Assembly: GCF_001750685.1 (NCBI RefSeq)
Contig: NZ_CP017269.1
Location: 5,249,416-5,313,415, forward strand
Reading direction: 5' to 3'
Length of the DNA: 64,000 nucleotides
DNA from: Geosporobacter ferrireducens
GTDB taxonomy: Bacteria > Bacillota > Clostridia > Peptostreptococcales > Thermotaleaceae
The position numbers were made by a program, and so were the translations under genes. A model generated the notes under the pieces. That model saw nothing but the letters and a program-made list of their open reading frames with translations, was not told the origin of the DNA and searched no databases. This document shows, in pieces, positions 16,652-23,973 of the stretch. Numbering within the stretch: position 1 is the stretch's first letter; each line of letters starts with the position of its first letter.

Positions 16652-17284
16652 ATGAAAATTAAGCGTTTTGCTCTGTTTATAATGATGATGATGATTATAC
16701 TATCACTTTTGGGATGTAGTGCTGACAAAAAGAAAACTGATAAAAACAAAAACATCATTACTACTCATACTAATCAATCAGGTAATACCGGTGAGTCAAC
16801 ACCAATTTTAGCAGGTTCTACGCAAGAGAAAAAAGAAATAGTTGATGAAAATCTTAGTAAAAGTGATGAAAAGGTAATTATTAGTTTCAAAGTTAAAAAT
16901 GGGAAAACCCTTTCTTTTTGCACATCTGAAGGATCAGATGATTATATTGTTTATCGCTTTGGAACTAAAGATAAAATAGAACTTGAATTTCCAGAGGATA
17001 TAAATAATTCATGGAGTCAATTTGTTTTTTCAGATTATCACCGTTCTGGAGGGGCAGAAAATGCTGGACTTAACTTGAGTTATCTTACATTTATAAATGG
17101 AGAATATGAGTATCAAGTTTATCATGCTTTTGATCATGTCGAGGAAGTAACTTCAGTGGGTGTTAAGGTGAAAAATTTAGTTTCAGGAAAAGAAACAGAT
17201 ATTGAAGGTGATGAAAAAACACTGATAGGCTCTCTACACTGGATAAATTGTAGTTATCCAAAATTAAAATATGAGAAATGGTAA
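16652..17284 (+). CDS. putative lipoprotein
   Basis: 210 residues. A signal peptide with lipobox (FMIL-rich core then LSLLGC) predicts diacylglyceryl modification at Cys ~22. It is followed by a charged, Lys/Thr-rich linker and a beta-rich domain of unknown type (VIISFKVKNGKTLSFC; VYRFGTKDKIELEFPE). Start 16652 is preferred over the in-frame ATG at 16598 because GAGGAG lies 7 nt upstream and the signal peptide then begins at residue 1. It follows attC-like site 8. Confidence 0.75.
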   Translation: MKIKRFALFIMMMMIILSLLGCSADKKKTDKNKNIITTHTNQSGNTGESTPILAGSTQEKKEIVDENLSKSDEKVIISFKVKNGKTLSFCTSEGSDDYIVYRFGTKDKIELEFPEDINNSWSQFVFSDYHRSGGAENAGLNLSYLTFINGEYEYQVYHAFDHVEEVTSVGVKVKNLVSGKETDIEGDEKTLIGSLHWINCSYPKLKYEKW

Positions 17285-17344
17285 AAGAGGTGTTTGAAGT
17301 GGATACATCTGTGCGTTCTCTAGATTTCGAAGGCACATGAGCTG

Positions 17345-17415
17345 GAGGGGACGGTTCCGAATGACTCTGGAATAAGTCTGTGTAATTTTGCTTATTGTGC
17401 ATCATCTCCGCTATT
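17345..17415. repeat. dispersed repeat, degenerate copy
   Basis: GGACGGTTCCGAATGACTCTG ... TTTTGCTTATTGTGCATCAT is related to 14763-14831 and to the first part of the 362-bp repeats. Non-coding. Confidence 0.5.
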
Positions 17416-17435
17416 CAAGTCCGCGATAATTTAGA

Positions 17436-17459
17436 AGTCACATTTTATGTGGCTTTTTT
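17436..17459 (+). terminator. rho-independent terminator
   Basis: AGTCACAT-ttt-ATGTGGCTTTTTT. A sister hairpin with nearly the same sequence occurs at 27021-27045, so this terminator is part of a dispersed unit. Confidence 0.65.
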
Positions 17460-17460
17460 G

Positions 17461-18105
17461 CGTATATGAGTTTTGTCAGGTGAGGGTAGTTCCACTAGCA
17501 AAGAGAATTAAGGACTTTAATAGGATTATTTGTAAATTTTCAATTACTTTTATATATTACTGTTTATTTCCATATAATTTTCTATAATTATCCAATAATT
17601 GGGAGGAAATTAAAAAAAAGCACAGAATAATGAATTATTAATGACTTTTAGATTATGACTAGGCTTATATGCGAATGAGGAGATAAGATGGAGTTCAAAT
17701 AAAAGACATTGGGTTTTTCCAAATACTTCAGAGTGTAGAGCCGAGCTAAATTAAAGATATTGAATGAATCGATGAAAGTGCTGTAACTCTATCAATTAAT
17801 TTTGTTAAAATTGAACAAGAAATGAGAAAGGAGCTTGTTCTCAAGAGATCTACCCATAAAACCATATTGGCAAATCTCACGAATATGTCATAAAAAGCGA
17901 ACCTAGTTTCTGTAATGAAACGTTACATGACGTAGGCTATAAAAACGGTGTATCCTTGGGCCGATCATGAAAGAAAGACTTTGGAGATTTGATTATTGTA
18001 CACCAAATTGAAACTGCGAGTTAAAGGCTATTCATATAACAGAAGGTAATGAAAATGAGAATGTTAGACATTCTGTAATAATAAAAAATTGAATGGAGGA
18101 TATAA
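17461..18105 (+). other. gene-poor stretch with remnants
   Basis: No intact gene. A GAGGAG ribosome binding site is followed at 17688 by an ATG with only three codons before a stop, a decapitated gene start like that at 5085. attC-like site 9 lies at 17886-17931. 17475-17515 shares a degenerate GGTGAGG-TAG-TCCAC block with positions 18-37. Confidence 0.5.
17886..17931 (+). repeat. attC-like site 9
   Basis: TGTCATAA at 17886-17893 is complementary to the right end GTTACATGACG (17922-17932). The body AAAAAGCGAACcTAGTTTCtG and the rest of the site are nearly identical to site 12 at 20948-20993. The right box GTTACAT is identical to that of site 10. Confidence 0.55.
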
Positions 18106-18870
18106 ATGCCATATTTTAAATATAATGAAAAGTCATGTTATTACGAAGAACATGGAGATGGTATACCTTTGCTTTTTCTGCATGGAAATACTGCTTCTTC
18201 AAAAATGTTTTGTAATGTGGTAGAGCCATTTGCAAAGCATTATAAAGTTGTCCTCATAGATTTTCTTGGACATGGTAAATCAGACAGAGTAGAAAAACTT
18301 GAAACAGATTTATGGTTTGATGAAGCATTGCAAGTAATAGCATTTTTAGAACAAGCACATTATAAAAAAGCAAATTTAATTGGTAGTAGCGGTGGTGCAT
18401 TAGTAGCTATAAATGTAGCTTTAGAACGCTCTGATTTAGTGGATAAAGTTATCGCTGACAGCTTTGAGGGCGAAGTTCCATTGCAAGAATTTGTTCAAAA
18501 TGTAGTAGAAGAACGAGAAATGTCAAAAAAAGATAAGGAAGGGAAGAGGTTTTATTATGAAATGCACGGAGAGGATTGGGAAAATGTTGTTGATAACGAC
18601 ACAAATGCTATTTACAAACATGCGAAGACCATAGGAAAATTCTTTCATAAGCCATTAAATGGATTGCAAACAAAAATGTTGCTTACAGGTAGCAAAGAAG
18701 ATGAGTATGTTAAGTTAGTCCATCCAGATTTTTACATAGAAACCTACTCCAAACTTATTGGAAAATTGTGTAATGCATCAATGCACATATTTGATCAAGG
18801 TAGACATCCTGCACTACTATCTAATAAAGATGAATTTGTTAAACTAGCAAAAGATTTTTTTGACAAGTAA
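18106..18870 (+). CDS. alpha/beta-fold hydrolase
   Basis: 254 residues, cytoplasmic. The triad context is LFLHGNTASSK (oxyanion HG), GSSGGALVA (nucleophile Ser in G-x-S-x-G, about residue 98), LLTGSKEDEYV (acid) and GRHPALLS (His). The substrate is unknown. ATGGAGGATATAA gives a good ribosome binding site. The gene's stop codon lies inside the left box of attC-like site 10, so gene and recombination site are fused as one compact unit. Confidence 0.85.
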   Translation: MPYFKYNEKSCYYEEHGDGIPLLFLHGNTASSKMFCNVVEPFAKHYKVVLIDFLGHGKSDRVEKLETDLWFDEALQVIAFLEQAHYKKANLIGSSGGALVAINVALERSDLVDKVIADSFEGEVPLQEFVQNVVEEREMSKKDKEGKRFYYEMHGEDWENVVDNDTNAIYKHAKTIGKFFHKPLNGLQTKMLLTGSKEDEYVKLVHPDFYIETYSKLIGKLCNASMHIFDQGRHPALLSNKDEFVKLAKDFFDK

Positions 18871-18954
18871 CAATGCGTCTCCGACATCCGCCAGGCTAAG
18901 ATAGGAGTTATCTAGGCCTGGCGGATGTCGGAGACGCGGAACGTTACATGCAAT
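18865..18954 (+). repeat. attC-like site 10 (22-bp perfect stem)
   Basis: Left box AAGTAAC (18865-18871) contains the TAA stop of the hydrolase; the right box is GTTACAT (18943-18949). Between them the arms 18875-18896 and 18916-18937 are perfectly complementary over 22 bp around a 19-nt loop. True attC stems usually carry bulges, so this one is unusually symmetric. A GGCCGTACATCTTGCGCGG hairpin (18965-18983) follows, related to the one after site 2. Confidence 0.7.
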
Positions 18955-19059
18955 GTCACAAAAAGGCCGTACATCTTGCGCGGATTTTGCTGAGGAAAGG
19001 CTTTGTAGCGATTTCATATTGGTATGAAGTACCAATTAATAGAGGAAGGGGTTATCTTT

Positions 19060-19725
19060 TTGAAAAAAATAACTTGTATAGTGGTTTCAGCTCTTGTGTT
19101 AATTTTGTTTCTTTCATCTTGCTCTTCCCAGAAAACAGTTTTTTCTAACAAAACTGATGCGAATAAAGAAAACTACTCAGATATTCTTGTCCAATCACCT
19201 ATGACGGTATCCAATAATGATTTGTTCCCTGTTAATGGAAAGCATCAATATTTAAGACTAAGAATGTCCAAAGGTAAATATTATGAGGAGTGGAATCCAG
19301 GAGCATACCAGGGAACACTTTTGGAGGGGTATTTCATTATTGAATTAGCTGATGAATTTGGTAATACTATTGCTAAAACTGATTTGAGTACAATATACAA
19401 AGAGCCATTAATTTTTAATTCTTCATTTGAGTTTCAATTTGATGATTATAATGATGATGGTGATTTGGACTTTACAATAGGTCAGTATACATCAAATAAT
19501 GGTAGGGACTATAAGCTTTTTACTGTAAGAGAGGACGGAAAAATAGAGGTATTGCCTATTAGAGATTATTCCTCACTGTTCATAAGCAAAGTGACAGGCT
19601 ATTACTCTACAAAGCTTACGAAAATAGACAATGTCACGTTTAATATAGAGTATTATGATAATATAAAGGAGAAGAATTCTGAAGACCTTTATAAATGGAA
19701 TGGAAAAGAATTTGTTAAGGATTAG
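19060..19725 (+). CDS. putative lipoprotein with EF-hand-like/FG-GAP-like segment
   Basis: 221 residues from a TTG start preceded by GAGGAAGGGG. The signal peptide ends in the lipobox FLSSC. An in-frame ATG at 19024 would add 12 residues before the signal. The mature part is beta-rich and contains DDYNDDGDLDFTIG near residue 140, a DxDxDG-type acidic loop common in calcium-binding or FG-GAP repeats. Function unknown. Single gene between attC-like sites 10 and 11. Confidence 0.75.
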   Translation: MKKITCIVVSALVLILFLSSCSSQKTVFSNKTDANKENYSDILVQSPMTVSNNDLFPVNGKHQYLRLRMSKGKYYEEWNPGAYQGTLLEGYFIIELADEFGNTIAKTDLSTIYKEPLIFNSSFEFQFDDYNDDGDLDFTIGQYTSNNGRDYKLFTVREDGKIEVLPIRDYSSLFISKVTGYYSTKLTKIDNVTFNIEYYDNIKEKNSEDLYKWNGKEFVKD

Positions 19726-19823
19726 TATGAGGCAATTTGGTATTAGGATCTTTGTAGTTAGTCCGGCAGATGGTTTAAGGGGACACCATTCATGGCGGCT
19801 TCTGAACAAGAAGCTGTGGCGCT

Positions 19824-19908
19824 GCATATAACAACATGTTCCTAAAATCTGGTATAATATGCATGTAATAACCAGATTTCGGGAACACGCGGAACGTTAG
19901 TGGAAATC
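19824..19908 (+). repeat. attC-like site 11
   Basis: Left box ATATAAC (19826-19832), right box GTTAGTG (19896-19902). Arms TGTTCC (19837-19842) with GGAACA (19882-19887), and AAATCTGG (19845-19852) with CCAGATTT (19872-19879). The stem and loop (ATAATATGCA-GTAATAA) are shared with site 3. Upstream ACACCATTCATGGCGGC (19783-19799) resembles the module before sites 2 and 3. Confidence 0.65.
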
Positions 19909-19988
19909 CCTGAGAAGTAAAAAAGAAAGTGACAAAAAACTTTTTATTATAAATTATTAAGATAAAAATAATTAGGAGGATATATTTC

Positions 19989-20561
19989 ATGGTAAAACAT
20001 TCGATTCTACCACAAAGAGGTTTTTTTCCTCAACCAGTTTATTTGATAGGAACATATAAAGATGATGGAAATCCGAATTTTGCTTTAATAACGTGGATAA
20101 CATTTTGCTCAGTGAATCCTCCAATGATGATGTTTGCATCAAGGGGAAAAAAATTAACACGTGAACTTGTTGAAAAGAATGGAATGTTTTCTGCAAATCT
20201 TGTAACAACAAATATGATGTTCATGGCAGATTACTTTGGAAATACATCAGGTTATGAGAAGAATAAATGTGAAGATATTCAAGCTGAATATTCAAAGGGC
20301 CCTGCCCTGAATGTTCCTGTATTGAAGGAATCACCATGGATATATGAATGTTCGCTTATTGATATTATTGAAAAGGGTGACGGATACATTTATATAGGAG
20401 AAATAAAAAATATATTGGTTGATGGAGTAATAGAAGATATCGGATATGGGAAAATAGATATGATTAACTTAAAACCATTAATTTATGCTCCAGGACAATA
20501 CTATAAGATTACAGAAAAGATAGGTACAGTAGGGCTTTCTAAAAAAAAGCTCATTGAATAG
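19989..20561 (+). CDS. flavin reductase family protein (FMN-binding split barrel)
   Basis: 190 residues. The N-terminal block PQPVYLIGTYKDDGNPNFALITWITFCS followed by PPMMMFASRG is the FMN-binding split-barrel signature of flavin-reductase-like proteins. FSANLVT and FGNTSGYEKNK follow in the right order. It probably binds FMN and reduces flavins or an unknown acceptor. Ribosome binding site TTAGGAGG. A single gene after attC-like site 11; a weak AGTTTC/GAAACT inverted repeat (20560-20602) overlaps its stop. Confidence 0.85.
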   Translation: MVKHSILPQRGFFPQPVYLIGTYKDDGNPNFALITWITFCSVNPPMMMFASRGKKLTRELVEKNGMFSANLVTTNMMFMADYFGNTSGYEKNKCEDIQAEYSKGPALNVPVLKESPWIYECSLIDIIEKGDGYIYIGEIKNILVDGVIEDIGYGKIDMINLKPLIYAPGQYYKITEKIGTVGLSKKKLIE

Positions 20562-20615
20562 TTTCACATTATTAATGGAGAGTATTAGCGTCTGTAGAAA
20601 CTTAAAGGTTTTGAG

Positions 20616-20945
20616 GTGACGGGACTTCTATTAACAAAATACTCAAGTTCGCTGTGGATTGGGGAGACTATTGAGTATTTAGGCAAAGTTGGCAAAAACC
20701 AATACAAAGAATTGCCGGATAAACCATTTGATAAGAATAATTATCCACTCCCGAGAGATATAATATCAAGGACTATTTGCAAGGTAGGAATACCTGCATT
20801 AAAGCATCTTAGAGAATGTCTGTATACAGGAAGCTATGAGCAGATATTAGAAGCAATTGATGCAATTGGATTTATATCATTTTATGAGTACGACAATTCG
20901 CGCCAAAACGATATTATAATATTAAAAGTTTGCAAATCCCACTAA
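20616..20945 (+). CDS. short HEAT-like protein, possibly 5'-truncated
   Basis: 109 residues from GTG. The C-terminal 80 residues look like the N-terminal helices of HEAT-repeat proteins (PRDIISRTICKVGIPALKHL, YTGSYEQILEAIDAIGFISF). The first ~25 codons overlap a 10-bp inverted repeat (AAATACTCAA ... TTGAGTATTT, 20636-20680), so the 5' end may be a fusion with recombination-site sequence. Ribosome binding site is poor. It lies between the flavin reductase and attC-like site 12. Confidence 0.45.
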   Translation: MTGLLLTKYSSSLWIGETIEYLGKVGKNQYKELPDKPFDKNNYPLPRDIISRTICKVGIPALKHLRECLYTGSYEQILEAIDAIGFISFYEYDNSRQNDIIILKVCKSH

Positions 20946-20947
20946 TA

Positions 20948-20993
20948 TGTCATAAAAAGCGAACTTAGTTTCGGTAATGAAATGTTATCTGGC
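20948..20993 (+). repeat. attC-like site 12
   Basis: TGTCATAA (20948-20955) is opposite the right box GTTATCTGGCAT (20984-20995). The body is almost identical to site 9, including AAAAAGCGAAC-TAGTTTC. It begins 3 bp after the short HEAT-like gene's stop. Confidence 0.55.
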
Positions 20994-21085
20994 ATTGCGT
21001 ACTAGTTAAAAAACATGACATGTAGTTGTCATATTATTAATGATATTATAGATAATAAATATATTATAAAGGGGTAGGTGAGTTT

Positions 21086-21685
21086 ATGGTATGTAATAAT
21101 AGTAGTTGTTCGGGTATTGAAAAGAGTGGTTTTCTTACACCAAAATGGGATATAGATTGTAATAAAGTGAAAATTATTATGATTTCAGAAGCACCTCCTA
21201 TGGAATCATCAGCATATTTTTCCGAGGATAAAACCGACTATATGATTACTACGATTCAAGCATTTAATGATGCAGGATTAAATGTAAAGAGTCTTCAAGA
21301 TATTATATCTCTTGGGTTTCAAATAACAACCGCGATAAAGTGTCCTAAAATAGATTATAGTATCCCTAGCAGTACTATCAAGATATGTAGCGAATTATTA
21401 GAAAGTGAGCTGAAACTCTATCAGAATGCCAAGGTCTATATGTTAATGGGTGATGTTGCTATAAGTGCAATAAATAATATTGCACGAAGGCAAATTGGGA
21501 AAAGAGTTATCCCAAACAACTCTACCTATAAAATACGAAATGAGGAATTTATGTTTGGGGACATAAGGATATTTCCATCATATTTACAAACGGGAAAAAA
21601 TTATTTAATTGAAAAGTCAAAGCGTAGCATGATTGCAGATGATATCAATAGAGCATTTAATTATGTATCACAAAAAGGAAAATAA
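21086..21685 (+). CDS. uracil-DNA glycosylase superfamily-like protein
   Basis: 199 residues. IIMISEAPP near residue 30 matches the GEAPG-like motif A of family 4/5 uracil-DNA glycosylases. GFQITTAIKCPK and YMLMGDVAI occupy the positions of the second strand and LLxLG. A CNNSSC and other cysteines at the N-terminus could bind a cluster, but the classical four-Cys spacing is not evident. Activity is unproven. GGGGTAGGTG ribosome binding site. Located between attC-like sites 12 and 13. Confidence 0.65.
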   Translation: MVCNNSSCSGIEKSGFLTPKWDIDCNKVKIIMISEAPPMESSAYFSEDKTDYMITTIQAFNDAGLNVKSLQDIISLGFQITTAIKCPKIDYSIPSSTIKICSELLESELKLYQNAKVYMLMGDVAISAINNIARRQIGKRVIPNNSTYKIRNEEFMFGDIRIFPSYLQTGKNYLIEKSKRSMIADDINRAFNYVSQKGK

Positions 21686-21743
21686 AAGGATTTGTTATAT
21701 TATTGGTTGAAATAATGGCTATCTGTAATTTCCGTATGCAAAA

Positions 21744-21800
21744 TCAGATAACAGGTTGTTGTAGTCAGGAGTTACAGAGCTGATAAACATCGGCAACAAC
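21744..21800 (+). repeat. attC-like site 13 (degenerate right end)
   Basis: Left box TCAGATAAC (21744-21752) is the same as in site 3. Arms GTTGTTG (21755-21761) and CAACAAC (21794-21800). The loop contains AGAGCTGATAAACATCGG, shared with site 1. No right GTTA box follows. A TTCTGCTGTCCTGCGGG tail (21831-21847) recalls the CGGCGTCCTGCTGTGG after site 1. The rest of 21850-22030 contains a GGTTATgaaATAACC hairpin and no gene. Confidence 0.5.
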
Positions 21801-22030
21801 AAAACCATTCTGCGAAAGATGATGCATTAGTTCTGCTGTCCTGCGGGGGTTAGGTTATGAAATAACCTTAAAGATTTTCTTAGCATTCACGAGAGTTTGA
21901 GGATGCACCATCCATCGAAGAACAACGCATTGCCACAAGGGCAGACGATGAACAATCTGTCTCCTTATCCCTTTATAATAAGATATTATTATTGAATTCA
22001 AAAATATAAATATAAAATGTGAGGTATTTT

Positions 22031-22828
22031 ATGAATAATAATGATATTTTAGCATATGGCCCATGGGAGAATGATGAAGTAAATATCATATTTGACAATG
22101 CTTTAGTTGAGAATGATGAAAAAACAAAAATATACATAAAGGATATTTGGTCTGAATATTGCAAAAAAAGAGTGAAGTATTATGATAGTAAACTTTTAAG
22201 ACTTAGTTCTTGGAATAAGGAAGATGAGATTTTGGAATTGTATACAGGGATAACATATTATTCACATTATATTGGAACAAGGGATCCAGTTTTTAAAGAA
22301 AGATGTTTAACAGGGATCAGAGCGAATCCTATTGGTATGACTATAATTCCAATTACATCAGATAGAAATATAGTTATTACTAAAAGATCTGGGAAAATGG
22401 AGCAAAATCCAAACAAATTATATTTCTGTGGGGGGTATGCAGAACCAAAATTTGACGAAAAAAATAGCATTAATTTAATGAATGAAGCATTAAGGGAAGT
22501 TAATGAAGAATTAGGTGCAAATGAATTTCTATATTTTAATTTTATCGGACTAGCCTATGACCCAGTTTATTGCCATCCAGAGCTATTTTCTACAGCAGTA
22601 GTAAATGTTACTAAAGAGCAAATAATAAGTACATGGAGTAATGCAAAGGATAGAGATGAATCAGAGTTTTTACTTTTTTTATCTCTAGATGATGTTTGTA
22701 ATCATGGTTTTAACAAATTCAATATAGAAGCTACATGGAGTTATAGAGTAGGGGTTGAGTTGTTTACAACTAAAGTAGTTAATAAGATTTCAGATTATTA
22801 TAATAATAAATCGGAGCCATTTGAATAA
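22031..22828 (+). CDS. Nudix hydrolase domain protein
   Basis: 265 residues. The central Nudix box reads GGYAEP...NEALREVNEELGA (about 135-165), with the catalytic REVNEELG intact and a longer-than-usual loop between the first Gly and the helix. The N-terminal ~90 residues are family-specific. It is likely to hydrolyse a nucleoside diphosphate-linked compound; substrate unknown. Start 22031 is chosen by GAGG 6 nt upstream (a GTG at 22019 is also in frame). It follows degenerate attC-like site 13 and marks the right edge of the array. Confidence 0.8.
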   Translation: MNNNDILAYGPWENDEVNIIFDNALVENDEKTKIYIKDIWSEYCKKRVKYYDSKLLRLSSWNKEDEILELYTGITYYSHYIGTRDPVFKERCLTGIRANPIGMTIIPITSDRNIVITKRSGKMEQNPNKLYFCGGYAEPKFDEKNSINLMNEALREVNEELGANEFLYFNFIGLAYDPVYCHPELFSTAVVNVTKEQIISTWSNAKDRDESEFLLFLSLDDVCNHGFNKFNIEATWSYRVGVELFTTKVVNKISDYYNNKSEPFE

Positions 22829-22929
22829 ATGAATATCTATGTATCAAGGGGACAGTCCTTTTGACATAAAATGGGCAATATGATATAGTTCATCCAAAGA
22901 GGTAATTTCTATGTCTATTGTGCAGAAAG

Positions 22930-23242
22930 CTACTAGAATATGATGAAATATTAAGTATATTTTCTGAAGATAAGAACAGGGCAATGATACTTTTTAGAGA
23001 ATTTACTAACAAGGAAGATCATGATATTTTATGGAATGAAGGAGAATAAGGAAAAGTCAAGCAAAGAGAAAGCACTTGCTATCTTGACAAGAAAAGAATT
23101 GGATTTGAGCATTTAAATCAAAAGGAGTATCGGACAGAGCAGAAACTATAGTTAAAGAATTGATTAAAAAAAGTAGCCTGTCATTACGCAGAGTAGCAGA
23201 GATGGCAGGAATAAATAGAGGGGCAGTTAGAAAAATAAGCGT
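22930..23242 (+). pseudogene. decayed REP-associated (IS200-like, Y1) transposase fragment
   Basis: Two pieces in different frames encode LLEYDEILSIFSEDKNRAMI and LFREFTNKEDHDILW, then KKSSLSLRRVAEMAGINRGA followed by VRK. This order and the closing SLRxVAxxxGINRGxVRK helix are typical of the C-terminus of TnpA_REP-type Y1 transposases. The catalytic HUH and Tyr part is missing. 22829-22929 and 23243-23377 hold no gene; the latter has a TGTGAC/GTCACA hairpin. Confidence 0.6.
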
Positions 23243-23377
23243 GTTAAACCGCCCCTATGACACACAATATTGATATAAAATCATTCATTTTCTTCTTACA
23301 TGTTATATGGCAGTTATACTATTGGTGTGACTGCTCCTGGTCACATGTTTAAAAGCTTTTTATGAGGGGGGATAGAT

Positions 23378-23830
23378 GTGTCTTGTGTAGCGATAAGAGA
23401 TTGTGAAGATAAAGATATTAAAGCAGTTATAGGGTTGTTGCATGAACTAAAAACTGTAGCCAATATAGATAATGACTTTCCAGTGGGGGATTTGGTGAAG
23501 ATATTTGAGGAATTGAAAATGAAACCTGAAATCTATTTAAACCTCGTTGCTGAGATTGATGAAAAGATAGTAGGTTTTATTTCGATTATTTTCTATAAGA
23601 CTCTTTTTCATAAAGGCGGTACAGCACTAATCAATGAGCTAATTATTCGTAGTAGTTACAGGGGAAAAGGTATAGGTAAATTATTAATTGAAAGTGCTAA
23701 AGAAGAGGCAATAAAAAGAGGAATGGATGAACTTGAAGTAGGGACAGAGATTACTAACAAGGAGGCACAGTGTTTTTATAAAAAATGTGGCTTCAATGAG
23801 GAATATGTTTTATTGGGTATGGAGTTTTAA
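23378..23830 (+). CDS. GNAT family N-acetyltransferase
   Basis: 150 residues. NELIIRSSYRGKGIGKLLIE gives the R-G-x-G-x-G/K acetyl-CoA loop. CFYKKCGFNEEYVLLGMEF ends the domain in the way of the aminoglycoside/PhnO-like GNATs. The GTG start follows AGGGGGGAT. The acceptor is unknown. No attC-like site adjoins it; a terminator follows at 23886. Confidence 0.8.
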   Translation: MSCVAIRDCEDKDIKAVIGLLHELKTVANIDNDFPVGDLVKIFEELKMKPEIYLNLVAEIDEKIVGFISIIFYKTLFHKGGTALINELIIRSSYRGKGIGKLLIESAKEEAIKRGMDELEVGTEITNKEAQCFYKKCGFNEEYVLLGMEF

Positions 23831-23885
23831 GGACTGTCTCCAATTGGGTTTATGAAAAGCTGTATATAGTTTTTAAATCAAGAAG

Positions 23886-23912
23886 ACTGCAACAAAAAGG
23901 TTGCAGTTTTTT
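23886..23912 (+). terminator. rho-independent terminator
   Basis: ACTGCAAC-aaaaa-GGTTGCAGTTTTTT, 55 bp after the GNAT stop. Confidence 0.8.
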
Positions 23913-23973
23913 GTTGATTTTCTCTATGTGAGAGGGAAGATTTCAGCCCAAGGCTATGTCTTTACAATAGGGA

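Noticed and set aside
5191..21800. CRISPR array as an explanation of the recurring hairpins
   Set aside because: Spacing is hundreds of bases with genes between, unit lengths vary, and no cas gene is present.
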